This document shows, one piece after another, positions 17,210 to 25,869 of a stretch of 64,000 nucleotides of DNA. The notes beneath the pieces are model-generated. The model ran no database searches, was not told where the DNA came from, and was given only the letters and a program-made list of their open reading frames with translations. The stretch is taken from contig JAUJPC010000005.1 of the NCBI GenBank assembly GCA_030447305.1, forward strand, positions 161,497 to 225,496, given 5' to 3'. Position numbers and translations under genes: made by a program. The stretch comes from Actinomycetota bacterium (lineage in GTDB: Bacteria > Actinomycetota > CADDZG01 > JAHWKV01). Each line of letters opens with the position of its first letter. Position 1 is the first letter of the stretch.

Positions 17210-18080
17210 GGGTTGAGACCATTTGGATCTGTTCGAGATACGCGCGGAAGTCCGGCCCGAGCTCCGGGTGGTCGAACGCAAGCGCAGCGGTCGCCTGAAG
17301 GTAGCCGAGCTTGGTGCCGGCATCCCACCGGCGGCCCCGGTAGCGTTGAGCCACCAGGACGCCCCGCTCGGCTAGCACCGCCAGGGCATCCGTGAGCTGG
17401 ATCTCCCCGCCGCTTCCCGGCTTCACACTTTCCAGGATGTTCATCACCTCGGGCGCCAGGACGTAGCGGCCTATGACGGCCAGGTCGGAGGGGGCGACCG
17501 AAGGGTCCGGCTTCTCGACAAGTGCCTTCACCCGCATTGAGTCGCCGGTTCCTGGCTCCGGGTCGATCGATCCGTAGGAGCTGATCGACTCATGGGGCAC
17601 CTCGTCGACTGCGATGACGCTGGTGGACGTGCTCTTGTAGGTGGCGATCATTTCGGCCAGGAAGTTCTCGCTCGGGTCCAGCAGCTCATCTGGGAGCAGA
17701 ACGACGAACGGGTCGTCCTGAATGTGCTCCCTTGCGACCCAGACTGCGTGGCCGAGACCGAGTGGCTCGTTTTGGGTCACCGAGTAGATGTCGGCCAGCC
17801 CATTCAGCTTAAGCATCTCCTCCAGAAGATCGTGCTTGTTCTTCTCCCGAAGTGCAGTCTCGAGCTTGGTGTTGGAGGTGAAGTGGTGTGTCACCGCCTC
17901 CTTTCCCTCGGAGGTCACGATGCAGATGTTGGTGATTCCTGCGCGTACGAGCTCCTCGACCGCGTACTGGATGATGGGGCGGTCCACCACCGTGACCAGC
18001 TCCTTGGGTACTACCTTCGAAGCTGGAAGAAACCTCGTTCCCATCCCGGCTGCGGGGATGATCGCTGTGTGTACGGGCAC
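17202..18080 (-). CDS. galU: UTP–glucose-1-phosphate uridylyltransferase
   Basis: 292 residues. The nucleotidyltransferase signature '[22 protein letters not shown]' is at the N-terminus, with '[15 protein letters not shown]', 'VVLLPDELL' and the sugar-binding 'LVEKPDP…IGRYVL' further on. It makes UDP-glucose from UTP and glucose-1-phosphate for glycan and envelope synthesis. It sits 29 nt after the diguanylate cyclase gene and overlaps moaC, so the three form a likely operon. Confidence 0.94.
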   Translation of the reverse strand: MPVHTAIIPAAGMGTRFLPASKVVPKELVTVVDRPIIQYAVEELVRAGITNICIVTSEGKEAVTHHFTSNTKLETALREKNKHDLLEEMLKLNGLADIYSVTQNEPLGLGHAVWVAREHIQDDPFVVLLPDELLDPSENFLAEMIATYKSTSTSVIAVDEVPHESISSYGSIDPEPGTGDSMRVKALVEKPDPSVAPSDLAVIGRYVLAPEVMNILESVKPGSGGEIQLTDALAVLAERGVLVAQRYRGRRWDAGTKLGYLQATAALAFDHPELGPDFRAYLEQIQMVSTHA

Positions 18081-18109
18081 GTGAGGATCCTATCCGAGTA
18101 TTCCGATTG

Positions 18110-19315
18110 TTACTCGGGTCGGTGACCTACCACCCGGTTTTTACCCTGCCCCTTTGCCTTCAGCAGGGCGAGGTCCGCAGCCTTGAAGATGCTCGCAAAG
18201 TCGGTGCCCGCCGAAGGGTACGAGGCGACCCCGGCGGAGATGGTGACGTTCAGCGGCTCCGGTGTCATCTCCGACTCGAACGGCGTGGCCGCTATGACCT
18301 GCCGGATCTTCTCGGCGGCGTTGAGGCCGCCGGCGGCATCTGTTTCGGAGAGCAGCAGCTCGAACTCCTCGCCCCCATAGCGGGCGAACATGTCGACGTC
18401 GCGGATGGTGGACCTAATGCGCTGGGCCAGCTCTATCAGGACGTAATCGCCGATCTGGTGGCCGTAGGTGTTGTTGAACAGCCGAAAGTCGTCGATGTCC
18501 AGAATGATCATGGAGAAAGGGCGTCCGAACCGCTGAGCCCGGTCGACTTCTCGAGCGAACTGGATCTGGAACCACCGATGGTTCCAGATGCCGGTCTTGC
18601 CGTCCATGATCGCCATGCGCTCGGCTTCCTGGTGCAGCAGCACGTTTTCGATGGCTACGCCGGCCTGGTCGGTGAGCGACAGGATCGTGCGGAGGTCGGT
18701 TTCGCTGAACACCCCACCCTGCTTGTCATAAAAGTTCAAAACCGCCAGAACCCGGTCGTGAGGGATCAATGGGACCGAGAGCTGGCTGGGGAAGTTCGGC
18801 TCCTTCTCGTGCCGGACGGGGGGATCGGCTGAACCGGGAAGAACGATGGGCTTACCGGTGGAGGCAACGTGGCCGGCGATGCCCTGGCCGACCTGCAGCT
18901 TAAAGGGCCGGATGTCCAGATTGCGCGACACCCCACCGACCAACGTCCCGGAACCCTTTCTCAGCATCAGTAGACCGCTGCCGGCTTGGACGGCCTCCAT
19001 GCCGGTCTCGAGGGCGATCTCAAGCATCCGCTCCAGGTTGTGGGTGGCCCTTAGAGCCTCACCGAAGCGGGTGTGGGCTCTTTCGAGCGCCTCGTTGTAC
19101 TCCCGCAGCTGGTTGATCTGCGTCCGCAGCGTCGCCGATATCTGATTCAGAGCTCCCGCAAGGCGCCTGAGATCAGCGGATTCCGGCACGTCGACCGGCC
19201 GGTCGTACACGCCGGCGGCAATCGCTTCGGCGTCGTCGGCCAGCCTTTTGAGCTCGACCGAAGGATCGGTATCAGGAACCGAGCTCTCTATCGGCTTACC
19301 ATCGGCGGGCGTCAT
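18110..19315 (-). CDS. GAF–GGDEF diguanylate cyclase
   Basis: About 401 residues. An N-terminal helical linker with a HAMP-like coiled coil comes first, then a GAF domain (about 110–240: 'LEIALETGMEAVQAGSGLLML' to 'DQAGVAIENVLLHQEAE') and a GGDEF domain (about 245–401). The active loop reads RYGGEEF and the inhibitory I-site RxxD (RDVD) lies five residues upstream, so product-inhibited c-di-GMP synthesis is expected. The usual 'DxLTGLxNRR' entry motif is altered to 'DGKTGIWNHRWF'. No membrane helix is seen. ATG 19315 is the most plausible start; its GGAGGAG is far (about 13 nt). Divergent from the fmdB-like gene. Confidence 0.88.
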   Translation of the reverse strand: MTPADGKPIESSVPDTDPSVELKRLADDAEAIAAGVYDRPVDVPESADLRRLAGALNQISATLRTQINQLREYNEALERAHTRFGEALRATHNLERMLEIALETGMEAVQAGSGLLMLRKGSGTLVGGVSRNLDIRPFKLQVGQGIAGHVASTGKPIVLPGSADPPVRHEKEPNFPSQLSVPLIPHDRVLAVLNFYDKQGGVFSETDLRTILSLTDQAGVAIENVLLHQEAERMAIMDGKTGIWNHRWFQIQFAREVDRAQRFGRPFSMIILDIDDFRLFNNTYGHQIGDYVLIELAQRIRSTIRDVDMFARYGGEEFELLLSETDAAGGLNAAEKIRQVIAATPFESEMTPEPLNVTISAGVASYPSAGTDFASIFKAADLALLKAKGQGKNRVVGHRPE

Positions 19316-19445
19316 GGCGATGAGCGAACTCCTCCGGGCGGTGAACGGCTGCCTCCAGTTTGACCAGATTCGCCTTTCCTGGCCTCCCGGAGGCTCTGCC
19401 ATACTATTGAAACTGCAGCCCACCTCAACGAGAAACTGGATTCCA

Positions 19446-19805
19446 ATGCCCACGTACGAATACCTCTGTATGGAGTGTGGCAACCGCAACGAGGTTGTCC
19501 AGTCCTTCACGGATGACCCGCTAACGACCTGCGAGGTGTGCGGAGGCAAGCTGAGGAAGGTGATCCACCCCGTCGGCATCCAGTTCAAGGGTTCGGGGTT
19601 CTACTCCACCGACCGGCGGGCCAGCCAGCCGGTGTCCCGAAACAACAACCAGGAGAAGGACTCCAAGACCGACTCGACCTCCGACTCGAAGTCGGAGAGC
19701 AAATCCGAGGCGAAGTCGGAGACCAAGGCGGAGTCCAAGTCGGACTCCTCCACCAAGAGCGACTCGGGATCCACTAAAACCAAGACTGCCGAAAAGTCCG
19801 CCTAG
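19446..19805 (+). CDS. FmdB-family zinc-ribbon protein with low-complexity tail
   Basis: 119 residues. The N-terminal zinc ribbon 'MPTYEYLCMECGN….TTCEVCGGKLRKVIHPVGIQFKGSGFYSTD' has four Cys in two CxxC pairs and is diagnostic for the FmdB regulatory-protein family. The last ~55 residues are a repetitive Lys/Ser/Glu/Asp tail (SKSESKSEAKSE pattern), probably disordered. The function of the family is not settled. It is divergent from the diguanylate cyclase and 95 nt upstream of a CpaB-like gene. Confidence 0.9.
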   Translation: MPTYEYLCMECGNRNEVVQSFTDDPLTTCEVCGGKLRKVIHPVGIQFKGSGFYSTDRRASQPVSRNNNQEKDSKTDSTSDSKSESKSEAKSETKAESKSDSSTKSDSGSTKTKTAEKSA

Positions 19806-19900
19806 GAACCCCTTCTCAGCAGTTCGCCCGTCCACTAGACTCCGTCTTACTTCCCTCCACTTCCCCGACCTTCACTACGTCGATTCCGAAGGGGGCCGGG

Positions 19901-20590
19901 ATGACCACTCTTGTTCTCAACCGTCGAAGAACCTCCCGGTGGAGCCTGCTCGCGCTCCTCGCGGCAGTTGTCACCGGACTCGCCGTGTACTCCTATCTCG
20001 CCTCCCTGCGGGACCAGATTCCGGTCGCCGGACGGATGGTGCCCATGGTGGTCGCCTCGACCGACATCGACTCGGGAATGGTTGTCACGGAAGCGATGCT
20101 TGAGCTGGTCAATCATCCGGAAAGGTACCTCCCCGAGCAGGTGCTGCGGGACGCGGACCTGGCCGTGGGACGAGTGGCGACCATACCGATTCTCAAGGGC
20201 GAGCCTGTGACCGCTCGCAAGATCGGCCGCAACGGAGGTTCCTCCTCGGTGGTCCCAGACGGCATGCGCGCCTACTCGCTCAGCCCTCAGACGCTGGAGG
20301 GCCTGACTCTTGAGCCGAAGTCCGGTGACCGGGTGGACGTCATGGCCACCTTCCCCCGGGATGGGGGAAGCGCGGAGACCGTCACCGTCATAAGAGCGGC
20401 AAAGGTCGCCTCGCTGGGGGGCTCCACGAGCGGCGACTCCAAAGTTGCTTCCCAGCTGGGTGTGGACGGCCCAGGCGCCACGCGCGGAATCGCTCTGTTC
20501 TTGACTCCGGAGCAGGCGGAGGCGCTGGCTCAGGCGGAGGCTTTGGGAAAGATAGCTGTGGTGCTGGCCCCCAACGCCGGCCAAAGCTAG
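19901..20590 (+). CDS. cpaB: CpaB/RcpC-like SAF-domain protein
   Basis: 229 residues. One N-terminal membrane anchor (WSLLALLAAVVTGLAVYSYL) is followed by a SAF domain (VVASTDIDSGMVVTEAMLELV…ILKGEPVTARKI) and a CpaB C-terminal region (MRAYSLSPQTLEGLTLEPKSGDRVDVMATF). CpaB proteins take part in Flp/Tad pilus assembly in the periplasm or cell wall. No other tad/flp gene is nearby, so this copy is isolated or has another role. Its stop overlaps that of the convergent lipoprotein gene by 4 nt. Confidence 0.85.
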   Translation: MTTLVLNRRRTSRWSLLALLAAVVTGLAVYSYLASLRDQIPVAGRMVPMVVASTDIDSGMVVTEAMLELVNHPERYLPEQVLRDADLAVGRVATIPILKGEPVTARKIGRNGGSSSVVPDGMRAYSLSPQTLEGLTLEPKSGDRVDVMATFPRDGGSAETVTVIRAAKVASLGGSTSGDSKVASQLGVDGPGATRGIALFLTPEQAEALAQAEALGKIAVVLAPNAGQS

Positions 20591-21237
20591 CTATCCGGCT
20601 CGACGCCCCGGTTGATGGCGGCTGGGTTCTCCTGCACCGGAATCCGAGCCGGGTCTTCTTGCGGGGTAGCGGGGGCTGAAGTCGAATCCTCCAGCGGCTT
20701 AAGCTCGCGGATGCTCGCCGAGACCTGCTCCAGCACCTTCTGGTTCTTCTCGAAGTTGGAGGCAAGGCTCCACGTGACGACCTTGAGAAACCGATCCGGA
20801 GTCTCTACGAAGGTGTAGAGGTAAACGACCTCGACCGAGTTGGCAAACCCCTTGAGCTGGTACTGCACTGCTTCCTTGCCGTTGACGGTGACCTTCTTCG
20901 GGCCGGTTAAGTCGGCCAGCCCAACCCTCGTTACGAGCTGATGCATCTCCTGGTCGGCAAACTTTGCGAGGTCCAGGGAGGAGAAGGCCTTCCGAGGATC
21001 CTCGATTACGACTCCGTAAGCCTCGTTGTTGCGATCCCCGGCTTGAAGGGTCGCCACCTGGTTGAGGTCGGTCTGGCTCGACCAGGAGCTGGGCACCTCG
21101 AACTGGAGGGCTCCGTCGACGCTAGTGATGGTCTTGGTGCCGCCGGGAGACGCCACGTCGCTTCCGCTGTTACACGCGCCCATTAGCGCCAACAAGAGCA
21201 GGCCGGCCAGCGCCTGGCCGCGTGGGTCGGGGATCAA
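20587..21237 (-). CDS. putative lipoprotein
   Basis: About 216 residues from TTG 21237, which gives a compact lipoprotein signal (basic start, ALAGLLLLALMGAC lipobox). The frame is open to ATG 21300 and ATG 21330, but those give a 40–50 residue pre-signal stretch. The mature part has a single domain with 'LQFEVPSSWSSQ', 'VNGKEAVQYQLKGF' and 'YTFVETPDRFLKVVTWSL', a PsbP/LpqN-like surface-lipoprotein pattern, then a Pro/Glu-rich tail. It is probably anchored on the outer face of the membrane; function is unknown. Confidence 0.75.
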   Translation of the reverse strand: MIPDPRGQALAGLLLLALMGACNSGSDVASPGGTKTITSVDGALQFEVPSSWSSQTDLNQVATLQAGDRNNEAYGVVIEDPRKAFSSLDLAKFADQEMHQLVTRVGLADLTGPKKVTVNGKEAVQYQLKGFANSVEVVYLYTFVETPDRFLKVVTWSLASNFEKNQKVLEQVSASIRELKPLEDSTSAPATPQEDPARIPVQENPAAINRGVEPDS

Positions 21238-21431
21238 GGGAGGATGCCGGCCATGGGGTAACGCTCCTGCGGGGAGTTTTTCCCATCTTAACAACAGCAT
21301 TGAATCTGGGCCGGCGAGCTGGGATCTCACCCGGAGGTGAGTGCAAAGGGTACATCTATAACTGATACTTATGCGATCTATAAATAGTTCGTGATATGAT
21401 ACGCCTTAACCGAGATTCGAAAGGGGATTTC

Positions 21432-21629
21432 ATGGCGCTTAAGTACAGCTGCGCATCTGCAGGAGCCGACTCTTGTGGCTTCTCCACCACCGCAACCGAC
21501 AAGGCGGACCTGGCGAGGCAGCTCGCCGACCACCTTTCCAGGGTGCACGCGGTGACGACGCCCACGCAGACCATCCTGCGTTACCTCGTCAAGTGCGCCG
21601 AGGACAGGGGAAGCTTGGCCAACGCCTAA
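21432..21629 (+). CDS. DUF1059-like small protein
   Basis: 65 residues, 'ALKYSCASAGADSCGFSTTATDKADLARQLADHLSRVHAV', matching the DUF1059 predicted small metal-binding family (Cys…Cys and …H…H pattern). ATG 21432 follows AAAGGGG at 6 nt. A GC-rich hairpin follows the stop and a LysR gene starts 120 nt downstream. Confidence 0.8.
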   Translation: MALKYSCASAGADSCGFSTTATDKADLARQLADHLSRVHAVTTPTQTILRYLVKCAEDRGSLANA

Positions 21630-21651
21630 AGAAAGCTGGCGCTGTGGCTCA

Positions 21652-21673
21652 AGGCCCCCCTGTTGGGGGGCCT
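21652..21673 (+). terminator. GC-rich hairpin after DUF1059 gene
   Basis: Nine-base arms (AGGCCCCCC and its complement) around a 4-nt loop, 22 nt after the stop codon. There is no clear U-run, so this is a probable but imperfect intrinsic terminator. Confidence 0.5.
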
Positions 21674-21748
21674 CCTCGCGTCTGGACACGACCCGAGGCC
21701 GGGATACCATTAGGTCCGAATTCGATAGGTACTTCTCAGGGAGATGCC

Positions 21749-22696
21749 TTGGCCCCACTTACCATCCCGGCTTTAAGGGGTTTCGTAAAGCTTGTGGACG
21801 AGGGCAGCTTCTCGGCGGCAGCCAAGCGGCTCGGTGTCACTCAGCCTGCCATCAGCGCGCAGATCCGCACGCTTGAGGACCACTTCGGAACCAAGCTGAT
21901 AGTCCGCTCGGGACGCTCGTGGGTACCAACCGCAGCAGGGGAGCAGCTCTACGCCCACGCCGGCGAGCTGGCTACTGCAGCGGAGCGGCTGGAAGAGTCA
22001 ATGTCAACCTTCGGCACGCTTCCGGCTGGGCGTCTCAACGTCGGAGCCAGCACGGTTCCCGGGGAATTCTTGCTTCCGAAGATTCTTGGCCCCTACTGCG
22101 AGAAGTACCCGGCCGTGCGGGTATGCGTCCAGGTGGGCGACACCGCCCACATCGCCGACCAATTGCTGCTCCGTCGGGTCGATATGGCGGTCATCGGGGC
22201 GGCCGTAGCGGTCGATCGCCTGGAGCTGATCCCGTTTGCGACCGATGAGCTGGTCCTGATCGCATCCACGGACAACCCGCTGGTGAACAAGAGATCCATC
22301 CACCGGGATGACCTGATCTTTCACCCTTGGGTCCTGCGAGAGCAGGGGTCGGGAACCCGGACGATGGTTAGCGAGGCGATGGCCGCAGTTGGACTGGATC
22401 CCGAGCGTCTAGGGGTGGTCCTGGAGTTGGGCACCACCGAGTCGGTCAAGCGGGCGGTAAAGGCGAACGTGGGCCTGTCCTTCATCTCCACCTATGCACT
22501 CGAGCCGGGAGAGACCAGCGGAAAGGGGGACCTCAGAGTGTTGAACGTGCCGGGTCTCAAGGCTCAAAGGACCCTTTACATTGCCGTCGAGCGGGGCCGG
22601 ACGCGGAGGAACTCCGTGGATGCCCTTCTGGATTTCCTGAGCTCAAAGGAGGTCGCCGACCAGCTCAAGAAACTCAAGTTCAAGCCCGGGAGATAG
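21749..22696 (+). CDS. LysR-family transcriptional regulator
   Basis: About 315 residues. The N-terminal winged helix (LRGFVKLVDEGSFSAAAKRLGVTQPAISAQIRTLE) is followed by a LysR substrate-binding domain (LNVGASTVPGEFLLPKILGPYCEKYP, about residues 85–300) related to the CysL/CbbR group. TTG 21749 is chosen because GGGAG lies 5 nt upstream and the length is standard; the frame is open far upstream without merit. No divergent target gene is obvious, so its regulon is unknown. Confidence 0.9.
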   Translation: MAPLTIPALRGFVKLVDEGSFSAAAKRLGVTQPAISAQIRTLEDHFGTKLIVRSGRSWVPTAAGEQLYAHAGELATAAERLEESMSTFGTLPAGRLNVGASTVPGEFLLPKILGPYCEKYPAVRVCVQVGDTAHIADQLLLRRVDMAVIGAAVAVDRLELIPFATDELVLIASTDNPLVNKRSIHRDDLIFHPWVLREQGSGTRTMVSEAMAAVGLDPERLGVVLELGTTESVKRAVKANVGLSFISTYALEPGETSGKGDLRVLNVPGLKAQRTLYIAVERGRTRRNSVDALLDFLSSKEVADQLKKLKFKPGR

Positions 22697-22822
22697 CGGC
22701 TCCGGCTGGCAGCACACAGCGGGCAGGCGCTTTGTGCTTCCGAACTTTCCTAACTTGCCGCAGAAGTGTCGCTAGGGGAGTAGATTCCGCCTATCGGAGT
22801 GGCGGACGAATTGAGGGAGACG

Positions 22823-22960
22823 ATGAAGCTGACGGTAAATCGAATCATGTTCGGGCTGGCTGCGCTGTGCTTTCTTCTGGCGCTTCTCGGAGTGGCGTTG
22901 GGAACCTTCAACCTGGTAACGCTGGGACTGCTGTTCCTCGCGCTGGGCTTGGCCCTGTAA
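22823..22960 (+). CDS. small membrane protein (45 aa)
   Basis: 45 residues. Two hydrophobic segments (IMFGLAALCFLLALLGVAL and LVTLGLLFLALGLAL) are joined by a Gly-Thr-Phe-Asn turn. ATG 22823 is preceded by GAGGGAG. Such two-helix 'hairpin' proteins with a short LxxLGLxxLALGLAL end are common in actinobacteria and of unknown function. A VOC-family gene starts 7 nt downstream. Confidence 0.7.
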   Translation: MKLTVNRIMFGLAALCFLLALLGVALGTFNLVTLGLLFLALGLAL

Positions 22961-22967
22961 GCAAATC

Positions 22968-23348
22968 GTGGGGCGGATCCAGCATGTGACGGTCACCGTT
23001 CCGTCGGAGGGCCTGATCCGAGCGGCGGAGGCGTTTTACCGGATGCTCGGTGGGATTCCCCTGGAGCGGCCCCCAATGCTGGCGGCCGACACTCCCGGTT
23101 GCTGGCTTGGCTTCGGCGACACGCAAGTTCATGTGATTGTCGGTGAAGCCGAGCCGGGACCGGCGCATTTCGCGCTGGACATCGGGCGGGACTACGACCC
23201 AGTCCTCGACCGGCTCACCAAGGCGGAGGTGGGCCGCCGGGATGCCCGGAGGCTGTGGGGAGCCCGGCGCTGTTTCGTGCAGGACCCGGCCGGAAATCGG
23301 ATAGAGCTATTCGAGTGGCCTCCCGAGTCGGTTCCCGAAAGCGGCTGA
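22968..23348 (+). CDS. VOC/glyoxalase-fold protein
   Basis: 126 residues from GTG 22968. Two beta-alpha-beta-beta-beta modules are seen: 'IQHVTVTVP…AEAFYRMLGGIPLERP' and 'AHFALDIGRDYDPVLDRL….FVQDPAGNRIELFEWP'. The final DPAGNRIEL motif is typical of the vicinal-oxygen-chelate superfamily. Metal ligands (His in strand 1, His, Glu in the last strand) are partly visible; the reaction is unknown. Stop is 2 nt from the convergent pspAA stop. Confidence 0.85.
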   Translation: MGRIQHVTVTVPSEGLIRAAEAFYRMLGGIPLERPPMLAADTPGCWLGFGDTQVHVIVGEAEPGPAHFALDIGRDYDPVLDRLTKAEVGRRDARRLWGARRCFVQDPAGNRIELFEWPPESVPESG

Positions 23349-23350
23349 CT

Positions 23351-23629
23351 TCAGTCCGGGATAAGGCCCTCTTCGGTCAGCAGCTCACGAATGTCCTCAA
23401 GGGTGGAGTCGGGGCCCGGCAACAGCAGGTCCGAAGGGCCCAGATAGTCGTCGGGCATCGGTTTTCCCAACCGCTGCACCGCCTCAAGTACCTTCACCAA
23501 ACCGGCGTGAAGCGCAGCCTCATCGTGCTGCTCAACCGGGCCGGTGAGGGCATCGTCCAGCGCGTTGAGCTCCTCCATGGAGTCATCGGGAACCTCGAAC
23601 TGGCCGACTCCGAGAACCCTGATGATCAC
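23351..23629 (-). CDS. pspAA: PspA-associated protein PspAA
   Basis: 92 residues, 'MIIRVLGVGQFEVPDDSMEELNALDDAL….GKPMPDDYLGPSDLLLPGPDSTLEDIRELLTEEGLIPD'. This fits the small PspAA domain protein encoded directly after pspA in many actinobacteria and archaea. Its start overlaps the pspA stop by 4 nt (ATGA). It probably acts with PspA in membrane stress, as inference from linkage. Confidence 0.85.
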   Translation of the reverse strand: MIIRVLGVGQFEVPDDSMEELNALDDALTGPVEQHDEAALHAGLVKVLEAVQRLGKPMPDDYLGPSDLLLPGPDSTLEDIRELLTEEGLIPD

Positions 23630-24372
23630 TTTCCATTCTCCCCGGCGCTCTTCGACTCAATGGCGGGAGCTTGCTTGTACCCGATCTCCTGCTTCAACCG
23701 CTCCAGCTCCAGCTCAACTCCGGTGGTGCGGTTGTAGCTGTCGAGCTGCGCCTGGATCGGGTCGGAGGGAGCCGATAAGTCCTCCAGCGCTCCGGAGCTG
23801 ATCATCTCGTCCAGTGCGCCCGCCCGGGCCTGCATCTGCTCGGTCCGGTCCTGGGCCCTCTGCATTGCCATGCCGACGTCGCCCATCTCCTCGGAGATGC
23901 CGGTGACCGCCTCGCTGATCTTGGTCTGAGCCTCGGCAGCGGTGTAGGTCGCCTTGATGGTCTCCTTCTTGATGCGGAAAGCATCAACCTTCGCCTGCAG
24001 CCTCCGGGAGGCCTCGGACAACTTCTCCTCCTCCGCCTTCAGCTGGTCGTGCTGGGCCTTCAGCTCGGTCAGCTGGGTGAGGATGGTGGTTCGGCGAGCA
24101 ACCGCCTCCCGGGCGAGATCCTCCCGCTTGTGGGAAAGGGCCTGGCGGGCCTGGTCTTCCAGCTTCTCGCCGGATTCACGCAGCTGTTGCGCCTGCAGCT
24201 CCACCCGCTTGCGGGAGGTGGCCACGTCGGACAGCCCCCGACGGACCTTCTGCAGCAGATCCAGCTGCCGCTGGTAGCTGTAGTCGAGAGTCTCCCGGGG
24301 GTCCTCCGCCCGATCGAGGGCCTTGGAAGTCTTAGCTTTGAAAATTGTTGAGATGCGCTGCGCAATTCCCAT
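23626..24372 (-). CDS. pspA: PspA/IM30 family membrane-stress protein
   Basis: About 248 residues of continuous coiled coil with the PspA N-terminus (MGIAQRISTIFKAKTSKALDRAEDPRETLDYSYQ-type amphipathic helix). PspA/IM30 (ESCRT-III relatives) polymerise on damaged membranes. ATG 24372 has GGAGG 8 nt upstream; the ATG at 24387 overlaps that site. It is followed by pspAA with an overlap and preceded by a TPM-like membrane protein gene with 30 nt spacing, forming a three-gene operon. Confidence 0.93.
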   Translation of the reverse strand: MGIAQRISTIFKAKTSKALDRAEDPRETLDYSYQRQLDLLQKVRRGLSDVATSRKRVELQAQQLRESGEKLEDQARQALSHKREDLAREAVARRTTILTQLTELKAQHDQLKAEEEKLSEASRRLQAKVDAFRIKKETIKATYTAAEAQTKISEAVTGISEEMGDVGMAMQRAQDRTEQMQARAGALDEMISSGALEDLSAPSDPIQAQLDSYNRTTGVELELERLKQEIGYKQAPAIESKSAGENGK

Positions 24373-24402
24373 CGATACTGCCTCCAATCTGCGAAAAAGT
24401 CC

Positions 24403-25749
24403 TTAGCCGAAGTCGCCCCCGCCGAAGTCCCCAAACCCTCCGCCGCCCCCGAAGTCTCCGCCCCCGAAGTCGCCGAAGTCTCCCCCCCCGAAGTCTCCGC
24501 CCTCGAAGCCGCCGCCCATGTCCTGGCCGAATCCTCCGCCCCAGCCGCCGCCCCAGCCCCCTCCGAACATGGAGCCGAGAAGGAAGCCCTGCAGAAGCCC
24601 GTATCCGCCGAATCCGCCGAACCAGCCTCCGGCCCACGGTCCGTAGTATCCGGGCGCATCCCAGTACGGCATGCGCTCTCCCCGGACCGTGATCTCCCGC
24701 GAGTGAGGGGACTCGCCCTGGGCAATTAGCTGGGCGTCGGCAGCACAGGCGGGAACCTTGCGGGGGGATCCGCCATCGGGTGCCCAGGTCACATCTTCTA
24801 CCGAGGGACCGTGCCGGGGGTCGAAGAAGCACGGGGCCCGCCGTGCCGGCAGCTGACGTCCCTCCAGAATGGCCTTCGCCGCTTCCATCGAGTAACGGCC
24901 GTCGGCGAGGGCCTCGGTTACCTGCTGCAGGTCCTGAGGACGCTTGGCCCGGTCGAGGTTCTGGGTGGCCGTTTCGTAGGCGCCGAGGGCTTTGACGTAC
25001 TCCTCTTTCGCGCGGGGATCCGAACTGGGCATCTCAACCTGCAGGTCCAGGGCCCGCAGATCGTCGCCCAGGGCGACCAGGTCCTGGAGCGCAACCTCCT
25101 TGACCTCCTCGAGCTGCCGGCGCTCCTCCGCCTCCATTCGTTTCTTGTTGCGCCTGAAGGAAAACGCCACCGCTCCTCCGCCGATCGCCAGCAGAGCGAT
25201 TGGAAGGACGCCAAAACCTCCGCCTCCGGAGGAATCCTCGGAGGTCCTGCCTCCGCCTCGGGCCGCCTCGTCCAGCCGTTCAACGAAGTCGGTGAGTACC
25301 CCCGCCGCCCCGCCTCCAGAGTTGTTTTTGACCGCTTCATTAGCAATTTCAGGAACAACGCCACTCTCGAACTCGGTGCTGCCCGCACGCAGCTCGCTGC
25401 CCACCACCACGGCGTAGGTGCCCCGGCGGCCTACCGCTTCTGCAATTTCGGTGAGGACCGCTGCCGTGCTGCCCCCGGCCTCGTTGCGAGCACGCTCCGG
25501 CAGCACCGCGATGTAGGTGGGACCGGCGTCGGAGCTGCCTATCTGCTGCCGCAAGTTCTCGGCTTCCTCTGCCGAAAGAGCGGAAGAGGCGTCGGGATCG
25601 ACGTAAACCGGATCAGAGCGCAGCCCCTCGACTGCGCGCTCCACCGCAGACGCGGTTGTGGTCTGCGCACCCGCCGGGATCATCTGAAATGCCAGGAGGC
25701 CGCAGACAGCGACCGCAAAGAGAAGGAACCGTCCGATGCTTCGGCGCAC
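24403..25749 (-). CDS. exported TPM-like membrane protein with Gly/Phe-rich tail
   Basis: About 448 residues. A signal peptide (RRSIGRFLLFAVAVCGLLAFQMIPAGA) precedes a TPM/YgcG-like extracytoplasmic domain (DPVYVDPDASSALSAEEAENLRQQI…PTYIAVLPERA…RRGTYAVVVGSEL, to about residue 150). Then come a membrane helix (FGVLPIALLAIGGGAVAFSF), a coiled-coil region and a repetitive tail of FGGG/GGDFG units. GTG 25749 has GGAAGG 9 nt upstream; ATG 25758 abuts that site. The frame is open to 26217 without a plausible start. Upstream of pspA on the same strand, it may be a membrane-stress partner. Confidence 0.8.
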   Translation of the reverse strand: MRRSIGRFLLFAVAVCGLLAFQMIPAGAQTTTASAVERAVEGLRSDPVYVDPDASSALSAEEAENLRQQIGSSDAGPTYIAVLPERARNEAGGSTAAVLTEIAEAVGRRGTYAVVVGSELRAGSTEFESGVVPEIANEAVKNNSGGGAAGVLTDFVERLDEAARGGGRTSEDSSGGGGFGVLPIALLAIGGGAVAFSFRRNKKRMEAEERRQLEEVKEVALQDLVALGDDLRALDLQVEMPSSDPRAKEEYVKALGAYETATQNLDRAKRPQDLQQVTEALADGRYSMEAAKAILEGRQLPARRAPCFFDPRHGPSVEDVTWAPDGGSPRKVPACAADAQLIAQGESPHSREITVRGERMPYWDAPGYYGPWAGGWFGGFGGYGLLQGFLLGSMFGGGWGGGWGGGFGQDMGGGFEGGDFGGGDFGDFGGGDFGGGGGFGDFGGGDFG

Positions 25750-25869
25750 GATGCACATCCTTCCGGTAGGGAATTTTAGTTTACGGGCTCCCCGAACTTT
25801 ACAAACGGGATCTGGGTGAAGGGTTCCCTTTCGCCCCGCTGTTGACACGCCCGGTGGGAAACTGGCCCG

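Noticed and set aside
19650..19800. CRISPR-like or tandem DNA repeat
   Set aside because: The periodicity is from the Lys/Ser/Glu protein tail of the FmdB-like gene; there are no spacers.
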